DNA of 64,000 bases from Owenia fusiformis (GCA_903813345.2 CAIIXF020000005.1:38693375-38757374); one strand, 5' to 3'; positions 1 to 13,009 are shown, numbered from the stretch's first letter. Translations and numbers: made by a program. The notes: generated by a model from the sequence alone, not told the origin.

Positions 1-450
1 ATCTACACTGGAGGAAAAGAATCAAATGCAATGCTTCAATCTAATTCCTCTAAAGTCAAAGGAAAGGAAATATACAGATAAATTTATGATAAGATGCAAT
101 CAAATTGAATTGTTTTAATTAATTGTATTAAAAACATGATATCATTCCCACTTATATATTGGAAACATCCCGGGAAAGGAGAGGGGAATCCCATTTTGTT
201 GATTCTATTTGCAGGTGCCTCTGACGTCATGATTGAGCATAAGCAGAGCACAGCTAAAAATAACAAAATATAGTTCTTCCGCAATATTGTATATTATTTT
301 CATAACCGGGAATATCTCTCAATATATCGATATAGGTATAATATTGACCCTAGTATCGAATCAGAATAATCAATTAGGATTCTAAGTTACATAGATTCAT
401 TTTTAATTTTATTTGTTTATCGCGTATTAATCTATTTTTATTTACGGCAG
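1..450. other. Upstream non-coding DNA
   Basis: AT-rich sequence without a supportable coding region. It lies immediately 5' of the first candidate exon of the FoxP locus, so it could include promoter sequence, but no TATA box, initiator or CpG-rich core that I would defend is visible. The short minus-strand reading frame at 84-284 has no recognisable domain. Confidence 0.5.
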
Positions 451-542
451 TGATTCGCTCTGTAAGTGTTGTCTTTCAGGCGAGAGGTTTTCCCTGATTT
501 ATTACTGAGGCCGTTTCCTCTCTTGGAATTCTGCAAGAAACG
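451..542 (+). other. Candidate 5' UTR exon of the FoxP locus
   Basis: A block with more G+C than its surroundings, preceded by a pyrimidine-rich stretch ending in CGGCAG and followed by a donor-like GTAGGT at 543. A second possible acceptor (GTCTTTCAG) ends at 479, giving a shorter exon from 480. There is no ATG-led frame of note, so if it is an exon it is untranslated. It could also be a first exon with a transcription start instead of an acceptor. Spliced 5' UTR exons far upstream are common in FoxP genes, but the link to the gene downstream is inference. Confidence 0.25.
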
Positions 543-3500
543 GTAGGTTATGAACTGTCTTCACTTTAGATTAAAATATATAACGTTATCTTCTTACATT
601 ACATGTTTATAATTATTTGAATCAGCATGTGATCGTGAATAGAAGATGAATAGAATTTGAAATGTTGACAAATGTTTGTTGTTGTTTGTGAGTTGACTGT
701 GAATGAAGCTGAATACTGAAGCTCCATTTTCAAATCAATTTTTGCAGTATATCTTCATTCAATATGAATTGCTGGTCAGTATGGGGGTAGTTTGACATAG
801 GAAACACATATTTTGTACACTGTTGAGTTGTTTTTGTGTAGATTCTATTATTGACATCTGTTTATAAATTCATAAAGTCGAGACAAGAGCTTGGAAACAA
901 GAAAAGCCTGAAGCGAAGTTGTCAGTTGTCTTCTTCGACATGTACGAATATTCTCAAAGATTTTTTGTATCTTGCTATTTTCTCAGTACGGGGTTGGATT
1001 ATTGTATACAGACTATTCTATCTAGCTGTATAATTTGATTAGAGAAGTTGCCCAAATTCCATGCAATAATCAGAAAAGCATAATTTTGATTGAGATCAAA
1101 CATCCATTGATGTCGCCATGATTTAAAATTGACACTCATCAATTATAATTCAGAGAAGTAAGGTAATTGCAACTGAATGTACTCCAACTGTCATTCACAT
1201 TTGCGAGGGATGTACATATATAATAGGCCATGAACCTTTTCACCCTGGAGAAATGAACTTGATCTTTTTCTAGGACAATTTCTATATTGACTTGATCATT
1301 GATTGTTATATTTTTCTGAACTAATTTTACATTGAGCCCTGACCCTTTTAAAACATAACATTTATTCAAGATAAAATTTGAATTAGTTCTATATTTATAT
1401 CTAATAACTCTCTTGTGCCTAGATCTGAGTCATTTCGGTATTGTGTCATTTTAATGTGTCATAATCCGACCTGAGACGGGATAACAAGCATCAATATACT
1501 GTGTTAATCAAAAATCATTATTCTATTTATTACCACATGAATATTGTCGTTTGCATGTTAGATAAATAGCACATGTGCAAAATTATTGATTCGGATATAC
1601 ATGCTTTTTTCTGGATAAATGAAATGGCAACTTTCAGCATTGTATGAAAAGTTACCTTTAAATTTCACAAAAAGTCATGATTCGTATAAGTTGATTAGTT
1701 TTTTGATTACCTAATCTACCATGCATAAGTTTATTATTATGTCACCACCAAAATTGATGACATAGTGTAATAATCTCCAACTTTTTTGTGAACGGTGTTC
1801 ATTAGTCAACATTCTGCAGTTGATGTTTGGAAGTCAGCATCTGTAACAAATGGCAAGTGGTGACATTTTGTTTGTTACTGTCTTGTATAATATTCAGAAT
1901 GATCTTTTGTTATTTTAGGTCAATCATTCAGATAAAAAGTTGTTTATCCTTATCTAATTTTGTGATTTCAAAGACAATTCTTGCTTCCAAAGGAGTATAT
2001 ACTTTTTTATCTTAGATAATATCTTAGAAGGAGGTTTTAAATAATTTCTACTCTCACTTCCAAGGTTCACCTTTTTAAATTCTGAATAACTAAGACTTTT
2101 CTGTTTCTGAAATCTTTAACAACTTCCATTTTTATCAAATATCTCCCTTCTTTTTCAAATGTGTTATTTTAAAATTTGAACCAAATATGATTTATATAAT
2201 ATTCTCTCTAAAATGGTACAAGATTCATATGGATAGTTATATTCAAACTTTTACAACAGTCAAGTTGGTAATTTTGAAAAGAAATCCATGATGATAAAAA
2301 CACAATGAAAACAGTTTTAAAATTTGAACTGAAACACAATGAATTTATTTCTTTGTACCATAATGTATGCTTCCTTAAGTATAACCACAATCGTGCAAGT
2401 GTTACCGATGTTTACATAATTTTAGTTTTTTAATTTGATCAATGTTTGAAGTGTTTGATATCATTGGGATAGAGAATTGAAATTGTTTCTATCAATTTCA
2501 AATAAATTTTAATGAGGCAACAAAAAACTTGATGATGCCAAACGTCAATTAATCCATATTCTGTTCGAGAATTCAATTATCATATTTTTAATTCACTCAT
2601 TGATTCAACAAAGAGTTATATGTATTTATATATATGCAGTATATCTACAAGTTTGTCATTTTTCTTGTCAAAAATACAACATTGCGACAGTAAAAAATCA
2701 GAAATAAACCTCCACTGTTGACAGGTAATCAATGATGGTCAAAGAAGAATGTTTGCTTATGTGTCTATTCTCACCATATAAGAACATACAGTGTGTATTT
2801 AATGGGAACGATGTAGTAACATGTTTTCTTTTGTATTCCAAAATATCTTTCATTGACATTCTAACATTATTTTAATATGTTTATTAGAATTCATTTGTTG
2901 AATTGCGAAATATCGGAAAGTCAAAGCTAAATAAGCGCATCCTTTATTATTTTCATTTAAATAGTATATTCTACATATATGTGTATTGAACAATGCTAGA
3001 ATTGTTTATGGAGATATGTTGTTTAACTGCTGGTATGAGAATATGCCATATAACGGAATGGTACATAAAATTAGAAAGTACAATAGGGATTTCAATATTC
3101 CATAAAACCTATTCAGACTAAAGATCAGTATTTTATAATGTTAATGAGGCCATGGTTTCAGAATGTTGTAATGGTTATGTTCATTTTAACCTTCCATTCT
3201 GTCGGTATTAAAACCCATTCAATAGACTATCAACAGACAGAGGGTAGCATGTATAGCCAATGGGGATTTAGAGTAAAGAACATTAATGACATATCTTGAA
3301 ATCACTCCTAAATATTTAACCAAGAACACTCAAAGAGAAATCATTTTGAAGCTCATTGTCATCGAATTATATACCATGGATGTTCATTTTAGCCATGTGG
3401 TTTCATTGAGTGTGTTGCATTGCAAGAATCGGGTTAAATTATGTTGCACTCATTTCTTCATGGTTTGAAATAGCTGTAAAAGCTGAGGGCAAGCATTGGT

Positions 3501-4213
3501 GTTTTTCCTTCTTTGTCTGTGTTATCTATCAAGCCTGCATTCTGATGTGTTTACTTTGGCTAAAAAATATATGAGAACCCTCCCAGATATCAACCCATAT
3601 GGCAACATTCATGTTACAGGGCTTAGAGTAATCCTACAACATGATGAAACATGGATCACTATAGATATACAGTCTTAGGGCTGGTATGCTTATTCATTTG
3701 GCCGGTTTGTCTGGATATTAAAGATGAAGCCTTCCATCTCATTTATTTACTGATGGTTATTTTTGTTTATTAATCCTTGTGTGGAGTTATAACCAGATGT
3801 GACTCTTAGCAGAATGAATGCTATTACGGCATGTATTGAACCATTAACATTAAACCAATTTCTTTTATGTCACGGTTTTTCATATTCATAATTCTCTATG
3901 TATATTTATCATGGGTTGATTGTCAATACACTTTGGTTGCATCCAATAGCTTCGCTCTGATTTTCTATTTATTTATCATGACCTGTTTGTTATTTTTGTT
4001 GACACTCAATCTTGGAGAACAAAGGAACTTCAATCCAATACCAGAGAAATATCGCAAATTTTCTCCTTTATCACTGATTGCATATCTCTTTATTTCAACT
4101 TTAATTATTTTTTCATCATGCCTGACTATTTATTATTTTGTATATTTGAAGAGTAGCTTATTATAGCAACTTCGGAGTAATATCCTGTTTTTTGCCTACG
4201 CTAATATTTACAG
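543..4213. other. Non-coding stretch before the start-codon exon
   Basis: About 3.7 kb of AT-rich DNA, probably intronic or 5' flanking to FoxP. It contains one copy of a dispersed repeat (1740-1890) and otherwise only short reading frames. The longest, a 99-codon hydrophobic frame at 3867-4166, is what T-rich DNA gives by chance. No RNA gene recognised. Confidence 0.5.
1740..1890 (+). repeat. Dispersed repeat family R2, copy A
   Basis: Shares a core with copies at 6334, 21612 (reverse), 34766 and 39377. The shared parts are a TCACCAC start, ATCTCCAACTTTTT followed by GTG, then GTCAGCATCTGTAACAAATG and a closing GTGACATTTTG. The copies are diverged, with different lengths between conserved blocks. 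No terminal inverted repeat, poly-A tail or tRNA-like promoter is evident, so the class is unknown; I cannot match it to a named family. Confidence 0.75.
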
Positions 4214-4320
4214 AGAAATCAAGCGGCTAGAGAAGAGGGCTGGTTGCTGGGTGAACGGAGGAAAGTAGGAACGAGACACATAAAGTGCCAGCTTCCCTCA
4301 GCTTAGAAAGCATGTCCAAG
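4214..4320 (+). CDS. FoxP: FoxP exon with probable start codon (MSK...)
   Basis: Probable 5' exon that carries the translation start. It is preceded by an acceptor (ATATTTACAG, ending 4213), is richer in G+C than its surroundings, and ends in ATG TCC AAG followed by GTATTT at 4321. The ATG is at 4312-4314, so only Met-Ser-Lys is encoded here and the rest is 5' UTR. The exon ends in phase 0, which fits the next recognised coding exon at 39971: that exon is open in phase 0 but has no methionine in that frame and so needs an upstream start. The joined N-terminus would read MSKENGVDSE. The splice match and phase are seen in the sequence; the 35.6 kb junction is inference, and an unseen exon could lie between. 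Confidence 0.5.
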
Positions 4321-4984
4321 GTATTTACTTTTGTTTAATTCCTCTTAACACTTCTAGCCGTCAAAGAATGCTACGATGCTTGTCATCATCAAGGCCTGAG
4401 TCGAACTGAAACGATCTGTTCTGAATCTCACACGGTGATGTTAATATATTAGCATAAAGCAATACATCAGTGTACAAGTATAAATGATGCATCACTTTTG
4501 TGTGAACATACATTTCAAGCTCCGGCTCTTTGCTTTTTGTTTCTGAATCAATTAACATTCAAATCTGCATTTGAAGTTATTGTTTTTATACATTCTACTG
4601 CACAATCTTCATAGTCCGATTACGTGCTAATTCACGAACTCATAATCTCATACATAACAAAAATTCCTGATTTACATATACTTTGAACATGTTTTGATAA
4701 GTGCAATTTTATAATTACTACTTGACAAAATTTCTGTTCTAATAGGGAATAATCTTGTTATACTATTGATCAATCGAGTCTTACATATTGATCTTTAGAA
4801 CATGCCGAGATTGCTATATGTGATGTTTATATTTTCTTAAATGTTGTTCTTCAGATTCTCTATGTTGCATTGTGTTATGTTTTGTATTAATGAATTTTCT
4901 TAAAGGATTAGGTTTAAGCTGGGCGAGCCCTGAAGCACATCTGTTGGCCAGTTGGTGACAGTATTAATGGAGACTGACTTGGTG

Positions 4985-5225
4985 ATGGTAAAACATGTAC
5001 ATGCAATGGTGATGCATAAATGGTAATACCTGCAATGGTAGTGCATAAATGGTTATACATATAATGGTAAATTGGTAATACATAAATGGTACATATAATA
5101 TGGTACTGTATAAATGGTTATACATGGAATGTTATGGTACTGCATAAATGGTTATACATGTAAGGGTGATGCATTTAAGGATAAACATAGGGCAATGTAT
5201 ATGTGGTTACAGTAAAATGGTAACG
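4985..5225 (+). repeat. Degenerate minisatellite (AATGGT...CATAAATGGT)
   Basis: Imperfect tandem copies of a 20-40 bp unit built from AATGGTNNTNCATAAATGG and TTATACAT words. Unit length varies, so it is an old, decayed array. Confidence 0.75.
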
Positions 5226-6247
5226 ATAAGACGATAATCAGCCAATACATTTATTTCATAAAATTCTATAAACATCATTGAACTTTTAGCAAGGTTTCAG
5301 GGATTCAGTCTTATTTAGGATTGATTAAAGTTCATGTATAATATAGAATTGGAAAATTAATTTTGTATTCAGTTGGGGATTAAACACTGCATAGAAGAAA
5401 TAGCAAACTAATCCTTTAGGAAAAACTCTATTGTTATTCATAATGACATAAACAAATTATATTTTGTACTATATGTGATCCTACATATTGGAAGTAAAGC
5501 GAACCCAAATGAAGGATTGAAGTTTGCACCTTTCACCCTTTTGATAATTCCTTTGCATCAAATTGAAAATTTAAAAATAATTAGGAATATTTTTCCAGTC
5601 TTGAGCATTTCATACCCAAATTTAAATAAGTCAAAATTTCATCAATTTGAGAAAATGTAGAACATGGCTATCTGCTTATATAAGAACCATGAGAATTGCT
5701 GAAGTTTCTGTGTGCCAGATATGTGTTTTATGTCTTAGAAGGATGTTTATATTTACAGCCCCGGGTTGGTCTGGCTGCCAATTTTTGTTTACCAAATCCT
5801 TAGTTCAAATAGCAAAACTTAATACCTGGTAAATGCAATATTTATTTTGCATAATACCAAACTAAGGCTTCTGAAACCAGTTGTTTAGGTGAAATTCCGC
5901 AAACACATTTACTTAATTTCTAAACATTTCTTAAAAGCTAGGTTTCCATGGCAACAGCAATTTATTAATGACAGTTGTTTATGTGAGAGGATTTTCACAA
6001 AACACTATTTGATATCTAATATTAGTTTTAGGCTCTCATTTCTATTTGCATTGCAGCCCTTGGAAATTAAAGATAAACACAAGACTGGTCGGCTATGATG
6101 TGTTTTAATTGGAAATTCGCAAATGTATTGGGGCATAAATATTTGTTGTTCATCTCCAAGGAATTATATTGAAAAGTATTAGGTCCTATGGGGTTGATGT
6201 ACTGTTGATGTCCACGTTCATATTCTGTTTAAATAATATAGCAGATT

Positions 6248-6562
6248 GCAGTGAAACTTGTCTAATTCGAACACTACTAGGACTGTCCAAAAGTGTTCTA
6301 TTTGGCAGGTGTTCACTTTTCCAGATTTTTATATCACCACTTCAAGTGATGACATGTTGTTATAGTCTCCAAATTTTTGTGGATGGTGTTCAGCGGTTGA
6401 TGTTCACAAGTCAGTATCAGTAACAAATGGCAGGTAGTTATATGGTATGTTAATGCCTTGTTCAACATTAAAGTCAGATTAAAAAATGGGACCGAAAAGT
6501 GTTCACATTGAGATGTAGTCAGATTTGAGAGGTGTCCAGATATTCAGACTTTACAGACAGTA
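6248..6562 (+). mobile_element. Pogo/Tigger-like MITE, interrupted copy
   Basis: Begins CAGTGAAACTTGTCTAATTC and runs through the family words AAAAGTGTTC, GGCAGGTGTTCAC, AGTGTTCACATTGAGA and GAGAGGTGTCCAGATAT before a degraded right end near 6562. The ends resemble the CAGT-N-AAACC start typical of pogo/Tigger elements. The middle is split by an R2 repeat at 6334-6466. No transposase is present. Confidence 0.7.
6334..6466 (+). repeat. Dispersed repeat family R2, copy B (inside a MITE)
   Basis: Carries the family blocks TCACCACTT, GTCTCCAAATTTTTGTGGA, AGTCAGTATCAGTAACAAAT and GGCAGGTAG. It lies within the pogo-like MITE at 6248-6562, whose sequence resumes on both sides, so this copy appears to have inserted into the MITE. 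Confidence 0.7.
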
Positions 6563-7170
6563 TATTGGATTCCTTAGACATCAAAGACCAGCTGTAAATT
6601 GACTAGTTGTACATTAACTGTTTTCCTATATACGGTTGTTGTCACAATTGTTTTTATGTCTGCAGTTATATTCACTGGGCAACACTAGGCAGTGTTTATA
6701 TGTCACCTTTGGAACAATTCCTGCATCGTCACATAAAATTAGGTAGAATCTCATCCATGTAGTTCAAAGAACTCAAACCAAGGGAGTATAAATTGAGGGT
6801 CATTGGCATATGTCATTGCCATGGTATTACTTCAATGAATTATAGATTTTCCAATGGCTCACAAAGCAGGAGTTTACTTTTTATCTATAAACAAAAATAC
6901 AATTATTGGCTTCCTGTTGTGTCTATACTTCACCCAGGGGTATTTCTTATTGATTGTTGTTTAGCACAGGATTATGATGTATATTTATATCATTCTGGAA
7001 TTGGCGTCTGCAGAAATATTCAATATTCGTCCGTGAAATAACCCCATGGCTTGCAATATTAATGATTTTTTGAAAATATGTATACATGTGTACTATTAAT
7101 AAAGAATTGTCTGTTGCCAGAGGGAGTGAGATGGATCAAGGTGGAAAGTGTTAGCTTTATTTAAATATCT

Positions 7171-7250
7171 TTAGGGGGCTCACTTTTCAAAAAATTCCAG
7201 GGGGGTTCACATCTTTACTTCATGGTTAAACGGTTAAATACTGCATGGTT
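7171..7250 (+). mobile_element. Fragment of the CAGGCCCGTAGCCAGG family
   Basis: Matches the interior of the complete element at 35701-35911: a G-run followed by TCACTTTTCAAAA, TTCCAGGGGGGTTCAC and a weak ACTGCATGGTTT tail. Both termini are missing. Confidence 0.6.
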
Positions 7251-7884
7251 TCATGGTTGTTGCATCTAGTGTGAGGTGAACTGGAAATACAATGTTGTTG
7301 AGAAAATTGGAGAAGAAATTTGGAAAATTGAAATGACAGTCATTTTTGAAATATCAGTATTTTCTGAAGTCAGGAGATTCAACATTATCACTTGGTTTGA
7401 GATTTAGAACAAATATCCAGTATTGATTTCATGTTCTATAAGTTGTTTTCTAAACAACGAGAAATGGGTGTGACAGTTTGAAAAGCTTTATATCGACAAC
7501 AACATCGCTAAACATTGTCAATAATAACCTGTTTAGCTCAAACAAGTGAAGTTTATTTAGTATTTATCAAACTTGTTCATGTTTTTGGGAGAGTCAAATA
7601 GCAAACAAATTATGCTTCAAGTAGTACAGAGGAATCAGTCGCAGCCATTACAGTTAAAAGAAACATATTCCGTTATTGTAATTTATTGATTGGGAATGGC
7701 GTGTCATGTTACTGAAAAAGCAATTAAATTGAAAGTGTCATATTGTCTTGAATGGTCTAATGTAATTCTAGAGATATGCCATCCTCCGATCACAGGGCTT
7801 CAAAATCCAGAATATATTCTTTCTTTTTACCCCCTGCAATAAGCAGTTAGCATTTCCCCGATTAAGAATTCGCAATCTGATTTG

Positions 7885-7904
7885 CTGTCGCAACACTGCG
7901 ACAG
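7885..7904. repeat. Short perfect inverted repeat
   Basis: CTGTCGCA and TGCGACAG are exact reverse complements around a 4-nt ACAC spacer. Arms of 8 bp with two CpGs stand out in this AT-rich DNA, but nothing nearby assigns a function. Confidence 0.6.
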
Positions 7905-8067
7905 AAATCATGTATAAGTCATTGCGCATAATTAGATCACGTGATTCAGTTTAATCGGGCACTTCCAAATCGGTTATAGCAGGGGGAAGAAGGAGGTAAG
8001 GATTCTGGATACCTGCTTAGGAGGATGGAGATATGCAGGATGATTTGATTTTCATGTATTCTGTGTG

Positions 8068-8355
8068 ATGAGTCCAATGAGCTGACACCATTGAATGATG
8101 ACACCGTAGTAAGTAAGATGACATCATTTTGATATGACACTGTTGTAGGATGACACCATTTTGACTGTTGCAAGGTGACACCATTTGATATGACACTGTT
8201 GTTAACGGACACCATTTTGAGATGACACTGTATTAAGATGACATTATTTTGATATGACACCATTTTGAAATGTCACCATCATAATATGACACCACTTTGA
8301 AATGACACTGTTGTAAGAAAACATCATTCTGAAATGACACTGTTGTAAGATGATA
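8068..8355 (+). repeat. Minisatellite of 16-18 bp units (ATGACACCATTTTGA)
   Basis: Alternating units ATGACACCATTTTGA and ATGACACTGTTGTAAG with small indels. The 105-codon minus-strand reading frame over it is a by-product of the repeat and not a gene. Confidence 0.9.
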
Positions 8356-9307
8356 CAAATGTTGTCCAGGTGTTCAATTCCAACTCCTCACCTGTATTGT
8401 GATGATAACTGTAAGGATTAAAACAGCAAAAATTCAAACTTTTTAATTCATGAAACATCAAACAATTTTGATAGTCATTTCATCATAAAGATTCCCATTG
8501 TTTCTTAGTGGTGGCCCTAGGGTGGCCATAACTTCACAAAATCTATATAAAAAATCTATATCGTTCAGTACTGCTTATCCCTATATTTAATGCTGCATAT
8601 TTCTCTCGATTTGGGAAGCTACAGACACTGTATGGTTGCCGTAGTTCAAATGTGACTAGGCATTAGGTTCCAAAGGATAAACCAGGGAGGAAATTGTTCA
8701 TGCCTTCGTGTTCTGAACCTTCTTGTAATTCAAATCAATTCAATTAAACTGGACATCCCTACTCTAAACCTATTTAACATTATATAATATTAAACCAGTT
8801 CTTTCATTTGATTGTCTTTTTAGTCTTTGTACCAAACATATCACTTTGTTGTTGCCTAAAAATCAATCTTTTTCATGTATTTGATTAATAAAACAAATAC
8901 TTTCCAGAGGAAAACAACAATACCAAACTGAGGCTCTGACCCGATAACTATCTCATTAAATTTTTCGCCTTACGTCTGTTTACCTAGCTGCTGCAATGTT
9001 TGGGCACTTTCTTAATTCAACTTTTAATCTTTCCTTTTGTTTGTTTGTTCGTACATTTGTTTTGTTTATTTTGTGTGAAATTGAACTGGTGTACCAGTTA
9101 CACTATATTGAGCTAAATAAAGTTTGTTGATACATCTGCATGTATACAGCCCACCAAGAAATGAATTGTTCATTTCTTTGCTTGAAGTATCTGGATATAA
9201 TAACATGTTATATCTTGTCACTAATTTGCTCATGTTATGTTATGGTGGGGATCACTTGTGTTGTTTAGTCAGGGGATGTTTCACCTAAACAACTTGCAAA
9301 GGCCCCC

Positions 9308-9752
9308 TCAGTTCAGTGTGCTTTTGGCTTCAGTTCAGTGTGCTTTGGTCTCAGTTCAGTGTGCTTTGGCCTAAGTTTAGTGTGCTTTGGCCTAAGTTTA
9401 GTGTGCTTTGGCCTAAGTTTAGTGTGCTTTGGTCTCAGTTCAGTGTGCTTTGGTCTCAGTTCAGTGTGCTTTGGTCTCAGTTCAGTGTGCTTTGGCCTAA
9501 GTTTAGTGTGCTTCGGTCTCAGTGTAGTGTGCTTTGGTCTCAGTTCAGTGTGCTTTGGCCTCAGTTCAGTGTGCTTTGACCTCAGTTCAGTGTGCTTTTG
9601 ACCTCAGTTCAGTGTGCTTTGGTCTCAGTTCAGTGTGCTTTGGTCTCAGTTCAGTGTGCTTTGGCCTAAGTTAAGTGTGCTTTGGTCTCAGTTTAGTTTG
9701 CTCTGGCCTCAGTTCTGTGTGCTAAATTGGCCTCAGTTCAGTGTGCTTTGGT
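9308..9752 (+). repeat. 21-bp satellite array (about 20 copies)
   Basis: Unit TTTGGTCTCAGTTCAGTGTG plus C, with variants in which TCTCAGTTC becomes CCTAAGTTT. Because 21 is a multiple of three and the unit lacks stops in two + frames, it opens two overlapping 87-codon frames made of heptads (FSVLWSQ or CFGLSSV). There is no flanking gene structure, so I treat these as repeat-generated. Confidence 0.95.
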
Positions 9753-12669
9753 CTTTTGAACAAAAGATCTACAGTCCTAACCTTTCTCACATATATGAGC
9801 CCTTTGACATATACCTGGTATGATTTTTTTGACTTTTCATTAACTAAATGGATATAATATATAAAAGTTTGATTTTGATTCTTAAAAGAGAGCATCAGCT
9901 ATACTCCTGTTGCCAATCAGATACTGAGAATATGGTTGATAAAAATCCAGCTACCCAATCAAAATAAATGTAATATTTACTGAATTTTATGCTGTCATAA
10001 GTACCTGGCATACATTTCATAATGAAACTTTCATTAAACAGCTATTACATTTACTTTTGGGGGCATTGAGATCTTAGCAGCATAAAAATCTTTTCTCTGA
10101 TTCGTAGACTGTGGTACCAAACTCTGACAGACAGGGTAAAACAATTAGTGCTGATCAAAACATTTAAAACTCAAGACTGGACTTAACATATATTGCTATT
10201 TTGAGTAATTAAACATAAATTAACACTTGTGTGTTAATGTTGTCAATACTTGAGGACATGTAGGCATTAATTTAATATTAAAGGTGTCAGACTTCCTTGT
10301 CTAATTTTCTGTTTATGACATTGTTTAGTAGTCTCGTTGTAGTGTCAGTTACCTTTATTTCAATCTCATATGTGTTTCACAAATGTCTCGTGCACTCTTG
10401 AAGCTCAAACTCTTTGTTTCGTTCTGAAATAAGGAATTGTTAAACCAAGAGCGTGAATATAAATCTATACACTTCATTTTACTGTGTTTCACTGGTATCT
10501 TTTCATGTGCTGACCTCAACAATAGTTTTATTAATTTAAACTGTACATGTATGAAAAAAGATTACTGTCTGTACCATGAGCTTAATTAAGGAAATGAAAT
10601 TGAAAAATTAAAATTATAGTATGTCCTTATAAGGTCAGAAGATTTCCCATTTGAGATAGCAAAGATTTAAGGTCTTTTTGACTTTTCCGTAATACCTGGA
10701 AAAAGGGGTCTTATACAAATCTACCCATTCCAGTATGGTTTGATATAATCCTAGATTCTGACACCCAGGATAATCTAAATCTTGGTCTATTTAATCAGAA
10801 AAAGAAGTCCTATAAAAAGAATGTTAACTATAAGTGTCCACTGTGTCATTTGAATAAAAAATGAAAATAATTTTGATATATAGGAGTATACACCGGGAGG
10901 TCCGGTGTGGGTCTCTGAATTTCTTAAACCCTATATCTTATCTTAATAACCCCCACATAAACTCTTTATGTTTGTCTTACGATTGTTTGTACAATTTGAG
11001 TTACTAGTATTAAGTTTAGAATATAAAAAATGACAAGCTAAAAAATAAGTAAAGTTATCAGAGGCCTCACCAACGGGTTAACCATTGACGTCACTAGGAT
11101 GAAGGAAATGTTATATACTAGTATATCACAAAAACAGCTATATTTTTGTAAAAGAAGTTTTTGTTTTGTTAAGATTAAGATAATTGTGACGGAAAACATG
11201 CATTTTTGGTAAAAATTCCACAGATATGCTGCTATTCTGGACTTGGAATATATAGGTTCTTGTAATAGATATTTTGTTTATTTGTTTTTGTTTGTTTGTT
11301 TATGGATTACTTTATTTAGATATAGCCACAGATGTACATGTTTATAGAAATTAGATCCGTTGGCATGGAAACTGGAAAAGTAGTTCTATCAACATTTACT
11401 AGACTCTGCAGTTATTGATTAGGAGCCTAAAATAGTTCTTTAGTGTAAAACACATATCAACAGCAGGGGAATTGAAGCAGTGCTATTGCTTTAAGTTAAT
11501 GATAAAACACATATGTAGTTAGTATGTTGTATCGCACAACTCATATCTTTCTCAATTTTCATTTTTCCAATATGTACAATAGGAATGATTATGTGATGTG
11601 TTATGAGTTTTTAGAATTGTTTTATCTATTTTGAATATAGTTTATACCTAGCAAACAATAAGTAATGTGATGCCAAGTCCAATGTATATATAATCTTATC
11701 ACCTCAGTTTTTTATCAAACACTTTTTCTGAAAGAATTGTTACGTAGGTTTACATAAATTGACTTAATTTTGCTGATAATCCTGAAAACCAGGGGCCGGT
11801 AGATACTTTGTTTTAAAGAAATGAAATCAGCCATTTAAAAGGGTAATCTAGGATAGTTCTACCCTGAGGGTCAGAGTCCAATACATTAGGTAGATGAAAT
11901 TATTGGAGAGGATATTGACATTCCCCATCATAGAAACTAAAGACTTTTAAACCAAATACTTTTTCTCATTTAGTGAGGTATTGTTCGTCTTGTTGCATGA
12001 TATATATTTTACTGTAGCTTTAATTAACCCAATATTTTGTCCCTATTGGATTATTACATATTATATGAAAGTAATATCTGTACCTATTAGATGTTTTTCA
12101 TATTAGAGCTTTAATAAAACATATTACAATACTTGTGTATTTGAATCGGAAGAGAAGCCAGTTTAATATGTTTTCCTTATGTAACATATAAGCATAAGAG
12201 GTTACATACCGAACAACATCATATACCTGTATACAACCGTTTCATAGGATATTGTATCTTGTTTGCTTGTTTGCATTAAAAGCAGGCCAAATTTAATGCT
12301 GGTATACAGAGGAAATAAATCCCAAAATAAACAGTGTATGATCTGATATGGTGGACAAATACCCCAAGTGTCAGAGCATAGTACATTAGTACATTAGGTG
12401 TGGATGAAGGTCTCTTTTAAAGAAAACTTCACTGTATTAGAAAGGGTATGTGACAAATGGAGGTCACTGCTCTATATTAGTTGATCTTCTCCCTTAGGAG
12501 ACAATGGGACAATGAATTATGGTGCAATATATATCTTAACATTACCCCTTTAGTTTTACTTATTGAAAAGAGAGTCGGGTACAACCCCTGTGAAAACACT
12601 GCTATTAAACATACAAAACTATACTAAAACAGATTCAATTGTGAGTTATAATATTCTACCCAAAATATA

Positions 12670-13009
12670 TACAGTTTAACCTTTCTAATCTGAACACAAC
12701 TGGAACCAGCCAAAACTGTTCAGTTTGGCAGGTGTTCATTTTCCAAATTCTTTTAACATGGTAGTTTAGGCCCGTAGCCAGGGGGGCGTGGAAGGAGCGG
12801 CCAACCCCCCAACATTCTGAGCACATTTCGAATTATTTTTTTGCCAAAACTGTCAAAAAGCTCCCCCCCCCTTAGTAAAATCGCTCCCCCCCCATCCTTG
12901 CTACGGGGCTGTAGTTAATGGAAGAATATAAAAAATGGACAAGAAAAGAATGTTCATATTGAGTGATGTCTGTGTAAGATAGGTGTTCAGATATACAAGG
13001 TTCACTGTA
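12670..13009 (+). mobile_element. Pogo/Tigger-like MITE carrying a nested element
   Basis: Left end TA-CAGTTTAACCTTTCTAATC and right end GATATACAAGGTTCACTG-TA form imperfect terminal inverted repeats flanked by TA. Family words TTTGGCAGGTGTTCA and GAATGTTCATATTGAG are present. A 145-bp element of another family lies inside at 12767-12911 with its own target duplication, so this MITE is the older of the two. Confidence 0.8.
12767..12911 (+). mobile_element. CAGGCCCGTAGCCAGG-family element, 145 bp
   Basis: Left end TAGGCCCGTAGCCAGG and right end CCTTGCTACGGGGCTG form terminal inverted repeats, each with small changes from the intact family ends. It is flanked by the 5-bp direct repeat TAGTT (12762-12766 and 12912-12916), the mark of transposition. 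The interior is G- and C-run rich. No coding capacity. Confidence 0.8.

Noticed and set aside
3867-4166. 99-codon + strand frame with signal-peptide-like and membrane-like segments
   Set aside because: T-rich DNA gives hydrophobic frames by chance. There is no recognisable domain or splice structure, and it stops just before a better-supported exon.
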